Shown: positions 33,391 to 45,071 of the stretch, in pieces
How the letters are laid out: each line of letters begins with the position of its first letter
How positions within the stretch are numbered: position 1 is the first letter of the stretch
Assembly (NCBI GenBank): GCA_050247255.1
Contig: JBFWUM010000025.1
Location: 1 to 61,549 of the forward strand
Length of the DNA stretch: 61,549 nt
Source: JBFWUM01 sp050247255
GTDB lineage: Bacteria > Acidobacteriota > Vicinamibacteria > Vicinamibacterales > UBA2999
Direction: 5' to 3'
Program-made: the position numbers and the translations under genes
The notes under the pieces: generated by a model
The model's database searches: none
What the model saw: the letters and a program-made list of their open reading frames with translations, nothing else
What the model was told of the DNA's origin: nothing

Positions 33391-34812
33391 TCACCCCGCC
33401 AGCAGTTCCGAGTTGGACTCCAGGACCGCATCCCCGCCGGTGACCGGAATGCGGGCCGACACGCGCGTGCCGCCGCCGGGGCGCGGCTCGATGGCGAAGG
33501 CGCCGCCGAGCGCCTGGGCCCGTTCGCGCATGCCGATGATGCCGAGCCCGCGAGAGGCAGGCCCGCGCGGGCCGCGCATGATCACGCCGCGGCCGTCGTC
33601 TTCCACCGTCATCTGCAGGTGGTCGCTCGACCGGGCCAGCGTCACCGTGGCGCTGCGCGCGCCGCTGTGGCGCGCGACGTTGGTCAGCGCCTCCTGAACG
33701 ATCCGGTAGACGCAGACCTCCGCCTCCGGCGACAGCCGCTGCTCCATGCCGTACTGCACCAGCTCGGTGCGGATGCCGGTGCGCTTCGAGAAGCTGCGCA
33801 GGTAGGCGCCGACCGCCTCGGGCAGTCCGAAGTCGTCGAGCATCGACGGGTGCAGCAGCTGCGACAGATCGCGCACGCCCTGGAGCGTGTTCTCGGCCAG
33901 CGAGCGCGCGTCCTCGAGCGAGCTGATCTCGCGCGCACCGGCCGGCATGCCGCGCAGCGCCACCGCCACGTCCATCTTGATGGCCGTCAGCGCCTGCCCG
34001 ACTTCGTCGTGCAGCTCGCGGGCGAGGCTGCGCCGCTCCTGCTCCTGCACGGTGACCAGGCGCGCCGACAGCCGCTCCAGCTCCTCGCGCGTATGGCGTT
34101 CACCCAGGCGCTGGTACTCGATCTCGTGCTCGAGCACGCTCACGTGCCGGGTGGCGACGAACGCCACCCCGACGCCGATGATGATCGCCAGCGCGCCGAT
34201 GAGCAGCAGCCGGTTGCGCAGTTCCGCGTAGAGGAGCGAGATCTCGGCGTCGTACCGCCGCTGCGACAGCGTCTGCAGCTCCGAGAGCCGATCGATGATC
34301 TGCAGGATCGTCTCGCGCGTCGGGACCACGCGCTGCCGCAGCACCGCCGCCGCAGCGGCGGTGTTGAGCGGCGCGTTGGGCGAGAATGCGAGCTCGCGTG
34401 ATTGCCAGTAGGCGTCGAGCTCGGTCTGGAGCTGCGCCCATTGCACGCGCTCGTCCTCGGACCCGACCTCATCGAGGTAGGCGGGCAGCGCGGTATCGAT
34501 GTCGCCGCGCAGCTCGTTCAACTCGCGCTCATACGCCTCGCGCGTCGTCCTCCGGTTGTCGATCAACGCGTCGCGCAGGTAGATCGAGCCGAGCAGCACA
34601 TTGGTGCGCACCAGCGACAGCACCCGCTCGCCGCGAAGCGCGGCCTGCTGCTCGGCGGCCGTCCGCGCCTCCACGTCGTTCAACCGGCGCACCAGCTCGT
34701 AGCCGGAGAGGACCCAGAGCCCGAAGACGACGGCGAACCCGGCGATCAGCGCCCCCCGGATGGTCGAGGTCGGATGAGCGTGCCGCGCCGACGTGGAGGG
34801 ATCGCGACCCAC
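33391..34812 (-). CDS. NarX/DegS-type sensor histidine kinase
   Basis: About 473 residues. It has an N-terminal membrane helix, a periplasmic sensor helix bundle (roughly 100-170 residues), a second membrane helix, then a HisKA_3 domain with the H box SLARELHDEVGQAL, and a HATPase_c domain (EALTNVARHS, DDGRG, GLGIIGMRER). It phosphorylates the adjacent NarL-type regulator. Start choice is uncertain: GTG 34812 is preferred, while a TTG at 34893 would add 27 residues without clear support. Confidence 0.9.
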   Translation of the reverse strand: MGRDPSTSARHAHPTSTIRGALIAGFAVVFGLWVLSGYELVRRLNDVEARTAAEQQAALRGERVLSLVRTNVLLGSIYLRDALIDNRRTTREAYERELNELRGDIDTALPAYLDEVGSEDERVQWAQLQTELDAYWQSRELAFSPNAPLNTAAAAAVLRQRVVPTRETILQIIDRLSELQTLSQRRYDAEISLLYAELRNRLLLIGALAIIIGVGVAFVATRHVSVLEHEIEYQRLGERHTREELERLSARLVTVQEQERRSLARELHDEVGQALTAIKMDVAVALRGMPAGAREISSLEDARSLAENTLQGVRDLSQLLHPSMLDDFGLPEAVGAYLRSFSKRTGIRTELVQYGMEQRLSPEAEVCVYRIVQEALTNVARHSGARSATVTLARSSDHLQMTVEDDGRGVIMRGPRGPASRGLGIIGMRERAQALGGAFAIEPRPGGGTRVSARIPVTGGDAVLESNSELLAG

Positions 34813-34930
34813 GGGCGGATCGTAGTGTTCGCGGGGAGTCAGCGTCCAGCGCAGCACGGGTTTACCCAATTTATGGGGCTGGGACGGCCCCAAGCTATCC
34901 GGTCCGCAGGGTATTCGCTAGAATTCGTTC

Positions 34931-36208
34931 ATGCCCCAACACGGCCTGCGACGCGCCGCCTGGCTCGTTGTCGCCCTCGTGCTGGCCGCGGGAACTGCCT
35001 GCCGCCGCCAGCCCCCCGCGTCTGCGGCCGACTGGATGCTGGCGTTCGAGCCGGTTGCATCCCCCGCCGCCGGCGTGTCCCTCGCTCCACAGCTGACCAC
35101 GTCGTCCACCGGAACGATCCTCAGCTGGATTGAACAGGCCGGCGACACCGCCACGCTGAAGTTCGCGGAGCGTACCGCCAGCGGATGGAGCGCCCCGGCA
35201 ACCGTCGCCGCAGGCAACAACTGGTTCGTCAGCTATGCCGATGTCCCGTCCGTCGTGCGCAAGCGCGACGGCACCCTCGTGGCGAACTGGCTGGTCGAGA
35301 CCGACGCCTCCATCGAGGCCTACAACCTGCTGCTGTCCTACTCGCGCGACAACGGCCGGACATGGGCGACGCCGTTCATGCCGCACGCCGACGGCACGAC
35401 GACGCAGCACGGCTTCGCGTCGTTCTTCGAGCTGCCGGACAACGCGCTGGGCCTGGTCTGGCTCGACGGCCGCCAGCAGGAGCTCGACACCACGTCGCCC
35501 GAAGGGGGCGCGATGAGCCTCCGCGCGGCGACGTTCGACGCCTCGTGGACGCAGACGAGCGATACGGCCGTGGACGCGAGGGTCTGCGAGTGCTGCCCCA
35601 CCACGGTTGCCGTCACGAGCGATGGCGTGCTCACCGCGTATCGCGACCGCAGCGACGCCGAGGTGCGCGACATCCGCGTGTCGCGCCTGCAAGGCGGCGC
35701 CTGGCGGGCAGGTCCGCTGCTCCACGCCGACGGCTGGACGATTCCGGCCTGCCCCGTCAACGGGCCGGCGCTCAGCGCGCGCGACCGCCTGGTGGCCGCC
35801 GCCTGGTTCACCGTGCAGAACGACGAAGGGCACGCCTACGCCGCGTTCTCGACCGATGCCGGCAACACGTGGGGCGACCCGATCCGCCTCGACGATGCGG
35901 TGTCGCTGGGGCACGTCGACATCGAGCTGCTCGAGGACGGGTCGGCGCTGGCGCTCTGGGTGGAGTTTGCGGATCAGCGCGCGCAGGTGCGGGCCCGGCG
36001 CATCGAGCCGTCAGGCATGCGCTCGCAGCCGATGACCGTGGCAGGGACCGGCGAGGGGCGGGCGTCCGGGATCCCGCGCGTTGCGCTGAGCGGTGAGGAG
36101 GTCGTGGTGGCGTGGACCGAGACGACCGGAGCCGAGGCGGGGGCCGAAACGCTGCAGCAAATAAAAACGGCGGTCGCGCGGGTACCGCGCGCGACCGCCG
36201 TTAGGTAA
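34931..36208 (+). CDS. Sialidase-fold (BNR) lipoprotein
   Basis: A 425-residue protein with a lipoprotein-type signal (hydrophobic 9-22, Cys at 24 in AGTAC). Two Asp-box (BNR) repeats, SRDNGRTW and STDAGNTW, indicate a six-bladed beta-propeller as in exo-alpha-sialidases. No arginine-triad assignment is possible by eye, so enzymatic activity is not claimed. A conserved-looking VCECCPTT motif may be a disulfide or metal site. The last 14 codons are a perfect 15-bp hairpin, so the C-terminal KTAVARVPRATAVR may be a terminator read through as protein. Confidence 0.78.
   Translation: MPQHGLRRAAWLVVALVLAAGTACRRQPPASAADWMLAFEPVASPAAGVSLAPQLTTSSTGTILSWIEQAGDTATLKFAERTASGWSAPATVAAGNNWFVSYADVPSVVRKRDGTLVANWLVETDASIEAYNLLLSYSRDNGRTWATPFMPHADGTTTQHGFASFFELPDNALGLVWLDGRQQELDTTSPEGGAMSLRAATFDASWTQTSDTAVDARVCECCPTTVAVTSDGVLTAYRDRSDAEVRDIRVSRLQGGAWRAGPLLHADGWTIPACPVNGPALSARDRLVAAAWFTVQNDEGHAYAAFSTDAGNTWGDPIRLDDAVSLGHVDIELLEDGSALALWVEFADQRAQVRARRIEPSGMRSQPMTVAGTGEGRASGIPRVALSGEEVVVAWTETTGAEAGAETLQQIKTAVARVPRATAVR
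36166..36202. terminator. Perfect 15-bp-stem hairpin at the 3' end of the sialidase gene
   Basis: AACGGCGGTCGCGCG (36166-36180) pairs with 36188-36202 around a 7-base loop. On the minus strand it is followed by a TTTTTAT tract, so it is a good intrinsic terminator for the convergent DUF6152 gene, while its sequence is also the last codons of the sialidase gene. Confidence 0.8.
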
Positions 36209-36209
36209 C

Positions 36210-36242
36210 GAATTCTGAATTCAGAATTCTGAATTCAGAATT
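36210..36242. repeat. AATTCTG/AATTCAG heptamer array
   Basis: Alternating 7-bp units (14-bp period) that are themselves palindromic (CTGAATTCAG). It lies between the stop codons of two convergent genes. Confidence 0.92.
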
Positions 36243-36245
36243 GGT

Positions 36246-36635
36246 TTAGTCGACCACGCCGCCCCAGCGCCAGCCGTCCTTCGGACGGAAGATCGTGCGC
36301 ATGCGGAGGCGGTGATCCGCCGGGTTGCGGCCCGGGCTGCCGGTGATGACCACGTGGTCACCCGGCTTCAGCGTCTCGCGGGTCACACCCTGCTGGCCGA
36401 GCTGGCCACCACCACCCCACTCCACGGCCCAGCGGACCATCTCCTTCGACTGCGGATCCGGAGCCATGACGTGCACGAAGGAGTGCGGGTTGCGATACAG
36501 GAACTGCACCAGGTCGCCCTCGATCGACATTTCCTGGTCTTCCAGGTAGGTCGCCGCGAACGAGTGGTGCGCGAAGGCCTGAGCGCCCACTGCGAACGCC
36601 GCGGCCACGAACAGAACGGCCAAACTACGCTTCAT
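36246..36635 (-). CDS. DUF6152 family exported protein
   Basis: A 129-residue protein with a signal peptide (about 1-22, cleavage near AQAFA) followed at once by HHSFAATY, the hallmark of DUF6152. The core includes YRNPHSFVHV and a WGGGGQL glycine run. It is a small periplasmic beta-barrel-like domain of unknown function. Start ATG 36635 has GGAGG eight bases upstream, which settles it over a start 15 bases earlier. Confidence 0.85.
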   Translation of the reverse strand: MKRSLAVLFVAAAFAVGAQAFAHHSFAATYLEDQEMSIEGDLVQFLYRNPHSFVHVMAPDPQSKEMVRWAVEWGGGGQLGQQGVTRETLKPGDHVVITGSPGRNPADHRLRMRTIFRPKDGWRWGGVVD

Positions 36636-36721
36636 TGAGGTTTCCTCCATGGAGAAACCGACTGACGTCTGCCGAGATAGTAACGGGAAACCGTCAAACC
36701 GGGCGCTGAAGAGTACCTGAA

Positions 36722-38458
36722 TTATTTGTCAGAATTCAGCAGCTCCCCGGCGGTCCGGAAGCGCGGTTCGATGTCCACCGGCACCCCCACCAGCTTGTCC
36801 AGGATCGCCCGGGTCTCGGGCCGGTTGATCACCAGCCTGGCCAGCAGATCCCGGGCGGCCGCATAGTCGCCCACCGCCTGGAGGGTCATCAGGTCCCTGG
36901 TCAGGCCGATGACGTTCTCCTTGATCCGGGCAGGGTTGACGGCGAACGTGCCGTCGCCGGCCACGGTCACCCCGCCGTTGTCGAGGAAGTAATTGAGCTG
37001 CAGCGCCACGCCGCGCCCGTGCGCCTCGTTCAGGCCGAAGCGGATCGACCGGAACATCGACGCCAGGTAGGTCGTGTACATCGTCTGCTCGAAGCGGCGA
37101 TCGAGCTTGCCGCGATCGACCAGGAACTGCAGCGCGAACAGCCCCGAGACATCGGCCTTGGCCTCCTCGACGGCGCTGTACAGCTCGCGCAGCTCCTGGC
37201 GGACGGTGGTGGCGCGCCCGTTGACGGAGATGTTGTGCGGGCCGAGGCCGTGCATCAGCTCGTGCATCAGGATGTGCGTGAAGAACGCGTCGAACTCCAC
37301 GTTCCCCTGGTCGGCCGCCGCCAGCGCCACCTGCGAGATTGGCTGCAGCACCATGCGGAACTTGGCTTCCTGGTTGTTCTTCAGCATCACCCGCTTACTG
37401 CCCATCTCGGTGACGACGCGCTCGTCGTTCGGCAGGTTGAAGGCGGCGGTCTGCACCCCGTGGTTGGCGTCGCCGGCGGAAAAGACCGTGTTGACGACAC
37501 GAATCGGGGCGAGCGCGCCGATCTTCGGGTTGCGATACTGCGGGTCGATCGGCAGGTTGTTTTCGATCTCCTGCAGCTCGTTGCTGAAGGTGGCCAGCCG
37601 CTCGGTCTCGGCGTTGTCGCGCAGGGTGATGAACGACTCGAAGGCGGCCTTGTAGTTGAACCACCCGTCCTCGTAGACCTCGTAGGGGCCGATGGTCGGC
37701 TCGATCGAGGCGTCGAGGCGCATCCAGGCGACGTCGCTGTCGTAGTAGTCGTTGCTGAGGAACGCCGCGGCCCGCTTCTCGAGGAAGTCCTTCAGCGTCG
37801 GCTGGGCCGTCAGCGCCGCCGCGTCGCGCAGCAGCTCGGCAATGCGCGCGACCTCGCCCTGGTACTCGAGGCTGTAGGGCACGGCCACGAACCGCCCATC
37901 GGCGCCGCGGCGGATGGTCGTGAAGAACCCCGTCGCGCGCTGCCGCTCCGCCGGCGAGAGGCCGTTGATCCACGCTTCAACCTCCGCCTTCGTCGCGCCG
38001 GCCGGGTAGAAGTTCGCCGACTCCGGCTTGGCGGGCACGCCCGGAACGAACGGCTCGTTCTCGTCGAGCGCCGACCACGGTCCCTTGTTGACAAGGAAGT
38101 AGTGGAGACGCGCGCGTCCGAGGTCGGAGGTGTCGCGCACCAGGTCGAGCAGGAGGGCCTCGTTGCCCGACCAGGCCTGCCTGAGGAACAGCGCGTCGAT
38201 GACCTTCGACGCCTCAATCAGCTTCGCCAGCGCCTGGCGCTCGTTCTCGGGCAGCGCCGAGATGTCGGCGGTGAGATCGACCGGCGCGAAGCGCGCCGTC
38301 ATCCGTTCGAGGTTCTGCACGTCTCCACTCGTTTCAGGGCTGGCATCGACGGCAGGAGCCGGCTCCTGTTGTCCTCGGCACGCGACGATGGCGGTGGCGA
38401 GGAGGGCAACGACAAGCACCCGCCGGGACTGAAGTCCCGGGCTCCATATCTTCCTCAT
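36722..38458 (-). CDS. M49-like (dipeptidyl-peptidase III type) zinc peptidase, lipoprotein
   Basis: A 578-residue protein with a lipoprotein-like signal (VVALLATAIVAC). The zinc motif HILMHELMHGLGPH (HExxH in place of the usual HExxxH) is followed by EEAKAD, the M49-type glutamate motif, so a metallopeptidase of the DPP3 group or a close branch is likely. The N-terminus MRKIW is followed by SPGLQSRR, encoded by a REP-like palindrome, and only then by the hydrophobic core. Its ATG overlaps the yqgE stop (ATGA). It may be the last gene of the long minus-strand run. Confidence 0.82.
   Translation of the reverse strand: MRKIWSPGLQSRRVLVVALLATAIVACRGQQEPAPAVDASPETSGDVQNLERMTARFAPVDLTADISALPENERQALAKLIEASKVIDALFLRQAWSGNEALLLDLVRDTSDLGRARLHYFLVNKGPWSALDENEPFVPGVPAKPESANFYPAGATKAEVEAWINGLSPAERQRATGFFTTIRRGADGRFVAVPYSLEYQGEVARIAELLRDAAALTAQPTLKDFLEKRAAAFLSNDYYDSDVAWMRLDASIEPTIGPYEVYEDGWFNYKAAFESFITLRDNAETERLATFSNELQEIENNLPIDPQYRNPKIGALAPIRVVNTVFSAGDANHGVQTAAFNLPNDERVVTEMGSKRVMLKNNQEAKFRMVLQPISQVALAAADQGNVEFDAFFTHILMHELMHGLGPHNISVNGRATTVRQELRELYSAVEEAKADVSGLFALQFLVDRGKLDRRFEQTMYTTYLASMFRSIRFGLNEAHGRGVALQLNYFLDNGGVTVAGDGTFAVNPARIKENVIGLTRDLMTLQAVGDYAAARDLLARLVINRPETRAILDKLVGVPVDIEPRFRTAGELLNSDK
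38423..38445 (-). repeat. REP-like palindrome in the M49-like N-terminus
   Basis: Same 23 bases as at 12606-12628 (perfect 8-bp stem with GGCTCC flank). Here it is in frame near codons 5-12 of the peptidase gene and encodes part of the positively charged region before the signal core. Confidence 0.85.
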
Positions 38459-39012
38459 CAATGCACTCCGGGGCTGGTCTGGAACGCGGCCGGGTCCGCG
38501 CCCAGGCGCCTGATGGCGGTTTCCCACATGCGGTCAGCCGGGACTTCAAAGATCAGCGACGGGTCGACGTCCATGGTCAGCCAGCCGGAGGCGGCGATCT
38601 CCTTGTCCAGTTGTCCCGCGCCCCAGCCGGCGTAGCCGACGAGGACGCGGCGGCGGTTCGACGGCGCCGCCTGCAGCGCCTGCAGCGTCGCCTCCTGCGA
38701 CGCCTGGAGCACGACGCCGGGCGCCACCTGGCGGTGGTCGTCTTCCTCCCCGTCGGCGTCGGTGGACAGCACCCACGTCTGCTGCGGATCAACCGGGCCG
38801 CCGATCCAGAGCCGCAGCTCCGGGTGCACGCGGATGGGCGGTTCCGTGTTGACCAGCGTCCACGCCGGCTCGCTCATCTGGCGGTTCACCACCAGGCCGA
38901 ACGCGCCCTGATCGGTGTAGTCGCACAGCAGGATGACCGTGCGCGCAAAGTTCGGATCGTTCATCTGCGGCATCGAGAGCAGCAGGAGGGGGGCGGTTCC
39001 GCCGGACGACAT
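38458..39012 (-). CDS. YqgE/AlgH family protein
   Basis: A 184-residue single-domain protein of the YqgE/AlgH family. The core has LLLSMPQMNDPNFARTVIL near the N-terminus, YTDQGAFGLVVNR, a VGYAGWGAGQLDKEI stretch and a C-terminal LFEVP-like segment. The function is unclear (once linked to alginate regulation). It begins nine bases after the queG stop, and its own stop overlaps the start of the M49-like gene, so it belongs to the same transcript. Confidence 0.93.
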   Translation of the reverse strand: MSSGGTAPLLLLSMPQMNDPNFARTVILLCDYTDQGAFGLVVNRQMSEPAWTLVNTEPPIRVHPELRLWIGGPVDPQQTWVLSTDADGEEDDHRQVAPGVVLQASQEATLQALQAAPSNRRRVLVGYAGWGAGQLDKEIAASGWLTMDVDPSLIFEVPADRMWETAIRRLGADPAAFQTSPGVH

Positions 39013-39021
39013 GGAGAAATC

Positions 39022-40092
39022 TTACGGCAGCTCGCGGTTCCTCGCGACGGCCCATTCGACGTGCTCCTGCACCATCGGGTCTTCCACCGATGGCCGGTCG
39101 GCAAACGGCACGACCAGCGCGGCCACGGCGTCGGCATCGCCGCTGTTGCCGATGGCCACCGCCAGGTTGCGGCGCAGGCCGGTGAGCTTGGCCCGGGTCA
39201 TTGCCGTCGGCCGCGTCATGGCCGCCAGTTCCTCGTCCGATCGCGCCCAGAGGTCGATCAGCCGCGGCAGGTGAAGCCCCGGGCGCGGCTGCCAGGCGGG
39301 GTCGGCGGAACGGGGCGCGGCCTCGTTGTACGGGCAGACCGTCTGGCAGATGTCGCAGCCGTAGACATGGCTGCCGAGCGCCGGGCGGAGCGCTTCGTCG
39401 ATCGCCCCGCGGTTCTCGATCGTCAGGTAGGAGATGCAACGCCCGGCGTCGAGGACCCCCGCTTCGACCAGGGCGCCCGTCGGGCAGGCGTCGAGGCAGC
39501 GGGTGCACGAGCCGCACTGCTCCAGGGCCTGCGTATCCGCTTCGAGCGGCAGCGTGCAGATGATCTCGCTGAGGAAGAACAGCGACCCGAGGTCGCGGTT
39601 GATCAGGCAGGTGTTCTTGCCGATCCACCCGAGGCCGGCGTACTGCGCGTAGACGCGCTCCTGCACCGGTCCGCCGTCGACATACGCCCGGGCCTCGAAG
39701 GGCTGCGGCGATTCATCCTGCATCCACCCGACCAGCGCGTCGAGCCGGCGCTGCAGCACCAGGTGGTAGTCGTCGCCCCAGGCGTAGCGGGCAATCGTCG
39801 CGGTGGCGGGAGGATCGGAGGGCGGAACTGAAGGTCCGCAGCTACGTGAGTCGCTCGAACGCGAGTTGTACAGCGCGCCCGTCACGACGACGCTGCGGGC
39901 GCCCGGGAGCACGGCGCGCACGTCGGCGCGGCGGTCGGCGGTCTGCCTCAGCCAGTCCATGCCCGCGCCGTAGCCGCGCCCGAGCCACTCGTCGAGAAAC
40001 CGCAGTTCCGGGTAGGTGTCGGCCGCGGCGATGCCGCAGAGGTCGAAGCCGAGGTCGAGGGCGCGCTGCTTAACGCGGGCCGCGGTCAGCAT
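39022..40092 (-). CDS. queG: Epoxyqueuosine reductase QueG
   Basis: A 356-residue cobalamin-dependent reductase for the last step of queuosine synthesis on tRNA. Two 4Fe-4S motifs are seen (CGSCTRCLDACPTGAL and CDICQTVCPYN), with VDGGPVQER at the catalytic Asp region and GLGWIGKNTCLI. The C-terminal HEAT-like part is shorter than in some members. ATG 40092 is chosen for MLTAARVKQ; it lies 23 bases inside the end of the upstream GNAT gene, so the two overlap on the same strand. Confidence 0.95.
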   Translation of the reverse strand: MLTAARVKQRALDLGFDLCGIAAADTYPELRFLDEWLGRGYGAGMDWLRQTADRRADVRAVLPGARSVVVTGALYNSRSSDSRSCGPSVPPSDPPATATIARYAWGDDYHLVLQRRLDALVGWMQDESPQPFEARAYVDGGPVQERVYAQYAGLGWIGKNTCLINRDLGSLFFLSEIICTLPLEADTQALEQCGSCTRCLDACPTGALVEAGVLDAGRCISYLTIENRGAIDEALRPALGSHVYGCDICQTVCPYNEAAPRSADPAWQPRPGLHLPRLIDLWARSDEELAAMTRPTAMTRAKLTGLRRNLAVAIGNSGDADAVAALVVPFADRPSVEDPMVQEHVEWAVARNRELP

Positions 40093-40573
40093 CGGTGCCC
40101 GCCAGCGCTGCAAGCGCCTCGCCGGTCAGCCGGTAGGTCGTCCACTCGGTCATCGGCCGCGCGCCGAGGCTTTCGTAGAAGCGCTGGGCGCTCTCGTTCC
40201 AGTCGAGGACGTTCCACTCGAACCGGCCGCAGCCGCGTTCCACGGCCACCGCGGCCAGCCGTGTCAGCAGCCGCCGCCCGATGCCGCGGCGGCGGAACGC
40301 CGGGCGGACGTAGAGATCCTCGAGGAAGAGCCCCGGCCTGGCCAGGAAGGTCGAGTAGTTGTGCAGGAACAGCGCAAACCCGGCGGGATTGCCGTCCACG
40401 TCGGCGATCAGCACCTCGGCGCGCGGCCGGTCGCCGAAGAGCGTGTCGCGGACGCGCTCCTCGGTCGCCACCACCTCGTGCCGCAGCCGCTCGTAGTCGG
40501 CGAGCTCGCGGATGAAGGTCAGGATGAGCGCGGCGTCACGCGGCTCCGCGATCCGCAGCGTGACGCCCGTCAT
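40070..40573 (-). CDS. GNAT acetyltransferase (SSAT2/thialysine-like)
   Basis: A 167-residue single GNAT domain. RIAEPRDAALILTFIRELADYE at the N-terminus (shortened here), DLYVRPAFRRRGIGRRLL at the acetyl-CoA loop and WNVLDWNESAQRFYESLGA near the C-terminus match diamine/thialysine acetyltransferases. The substrate is not certain. Its ATG directly follows the aconitase stop (TAG-ATG), and its tail overlaps the queG start, so it sits in the middle of the operon. Confidence 0.88.
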   Translation of the reverse strand: MTGVTLRIAEPRDAALILTFIRELADYERLRHEVVATEERVRDTLFGDRPRAEVLIADVDGNPAGFALFLHNYSTFLARPGLFLEDLYVRPAFRRRGIGRRLLTRLAAVAVERGCGRFEWNVLDWNESAQRFYESLGARPMTEWTTYRLTGEALAALAGTDADRGPR

Positions 40574-43276
<2,703 letters not shown>

Positions 43277-43290
43277 CACAATCCCCCATC

Positions 43291-43755
43291 TTACTTCGCC
43301 GCGCCGGGTGGCTGCCATCTGCGGCGGCGGGCGAGCCACCAGCACCCGAACGTCGCCGTGAAGATCGCGGCGAAGACGAACCGGAACTGCGCGGCACTCG
43401 ATCCGCCGCGGAACGGCCCGGCCCACCAGACGCGGCGCACGCCGCGCCCCGCATCCGGGCTGATCGCCGCCTGCTGGCGGTCGAGATGCTGCGTGTCCCG
43501 TACGGCGGGATGGTCGATGATGGCGCGGATGTCGTCGCGGCGCGGCGACCAGAGCTCGTACTCGGTGTTGTCCTCCAACGGCCGTCGCCCGCCGAGCCGG
43601 AGCTCCCGCTCGGCCCGTTCGCGTGCGTCGGCCGCGAGGCCCGGCTGCCAGGCGATGTAGATGACCGGCGCCGGCCGTTCGAAGGCCGCCCACGCCAGCC
43701 CGAGCAGGAGCAGCAGCGCGTGCCCGACTGCTGTCGCGCGGTGCAGCCACCTCAT
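43291..43755 (-). CDS. Hypothetical membrane protein, 154 aa (membrane cluster, gene 5)
   Basis: Not recognised. One N-terminal membrane helix (about 9-25), a polar region of about 85 residues with YIAWQPGLAADARERAERE and DNTEYELWSPRRDD, and a second helix (about 127-142) ending in a very basic tail (ARRRRWQ). The polar part probably faces the periplasm. Its start overlaps the stop of the 439-residue membrane gene (ATGA), and it is the last of five overlapping genes before the aconitase gene. Confidence 0.7.
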   Translation of the reverse strand: MRWLHRATAVGHALLLLLGLAWAAFERPAPVIYIAWQPGLAADARERAERELRLGGRRPLEDNTEYELWSPRRDDIRAIIDHPAVRDTQHLDRQQAAISPDAGRGVRRVWWAGPFRGGSSAAQFRFVFAAIFTATFGCWWLARRRRWQPPGAAK

Positions 43756-45071
43756 GGCGCCCCTCCGACCCAGACCCGGTCGAACAGCGCGCTCCCCAGT
43801 GCCGACCAGAGAAGCACGTGCAGGAGGCCGAGCGTGCCGATGCCAAGCATCGACTGGCGGCGGGACGAAGCCAGCGCCCAGCACGCCGCCAGGACGCCGG
43901 GAAACACGACCAGCAGCAGATCGAGATTGAACGGGGCGCTGACAGGCCACCACCGAAACAGGAACAGCAGGCTGGGCACGCCGAAGGCCGCGGCCGGGAG
44001 GACGAGAGCGGGCCGCACGGTCGCCAGCGCCAGCGCCAGCAACGGCACGCCGGCGAGCGCGCTGAAGAAGCCGAACTCGGCGAACCCGGCAGCCGACAGC
44101 AGCGGCGCCGCAAAACGCCGGTCGATGATCGTCGTCTCGAGCCAGGGGCGCGACCCGAGCTCGCGCGACCAGGTCAGCGACAGTTCGCCCAGCGTCACGT
44201 ACAGAAAGATCCACCCCAGGTAGAGCGCGACGCTCGCCGCCGTGAACGTCGCAGCGTTCATCAGGCGCTGGCCGAGAGTCCGGCCCCCGGTGAGCGCGGC
44301 CAGCGCGCCGCCGGCGACCCCGAGCATGCCGAACCCATGGAGCGCGGTGTGCAGCCCCTGAAGCCCACCGGCAACCAGCTGCGACGCCTGCGTGCCCAGG
44401 CTCGGCCGCCGCCGACCCAGCGCAAGAAGCGGCACCGCCCCGGCCGACAACGACAGGTAACCCAGCTCCCAGTAGCCAAAGAACAGCAGCGACACTGGCG
44501 CCGCCAGGCACAACGCGGCATACCGGCAGACACGCCGGGACCACCGATGCCAGGCGCCCGCCACGAGCAGTTCGAGCAGGAAGAGCAATCCGGCCAGGCG
44601 CGAAAGGACGGCGTACGCGCGCGCCGGCGTCGTGTCGGACGCACCGAGCACCCGGTCGATGGCGACCATGACGACGTCGCCGAGGTGCGAGTGGAAAGAG
44701 ACGCGGCCGGCCGCAACGGCGAACCGATCCTCGAACGTCTCGCGCGTGCTCGAGATGTCGGATCCGCCCGGCATGATGGAGTTCCCGGCGACCTGCCGCG
44801 GCAAAGGCACCGCGATGAATGCAAACGCGGCCGCAACGATGACCAGCACGGTGATCCGCCGGCGGAGCGACCGCGGCGCCGCGGCGGCGCGGCCGACCAC
44901 AATCGCCAGCGCCAGGAGAATCGCCGACTGCGTACGCGGCACGAACAACGCGGCGTCGCGCGCGACCGAGGCCAACGCGACCCAGCCGGCTGCGTGGCAG
45001 AGCACGAGCATGCCGACCGGGATCAGCACGAGCCAGTGCAGGCGGAAGCGCCTCGGGCGCACCGGCGTCAT
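43752..45071 (-). CDS. Polytopic membrane protein, 439 aa (membrane cluster, gene 4)
   Basis: Not recognised. About ten hydrophobic helices, a basic N-terminus (RPRRFR), a soluble segment after the third helix (GGSDISSTRETFEDRF then VSFHSHLGDVVMVAIDRVLG) and a histidine-bearing helix GLHTALHGFGML. The fold could be GT-C-like or a transporter; I cannot choose. Overlaps both neighbours by four bases (ATGA at each side). Confidence 0.7.
   Translation of the reverse strand: MTPVRPRRFRLHWLVLIPVGMLVLCHAAGWVALASVARDAALFVPRTQSAILLALAIVVGRAAAAPRSLRRRITVLVIVAAAFAFIAVPLPRQVAGNSIMPGGSDISSTRETFEDRFAVAAGRVSFHSHLGDVVMVAIDRVLGASDTTPARAYAVLSRLAGLLFLLELLVAGAWHRWSRRVCRYAALCLAAPVSLLFFGYWELGYLSLSAGAVPLLALGRRRPSLGTQASQLVAGGLQGLHTALHGFGMLGVAGGALAALTGGRTLGQRLMNAATFTAASVALYLGWIFLYVTLGELSLTWSRELGSRPWLETTIIDRRFAAPLLSAAGFAEFGFFSALAGVPLLALALATVRPALVLPAAAFGVPSLLFLFRWWPVSAPFNLDLLLVVFPGVLAACWALASSRRQSMLGIGTLGLLHVLLWSALGSALFDRVWVGGAP

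Noticed and set aside
43277..44113. Long in-frame extension upstream of the aconitase gene
   Set aside because: Arg/Pro-rich text antisense or out of frame to the overlapping membrane genes. Aconitase has its normal start at ATG 43276.
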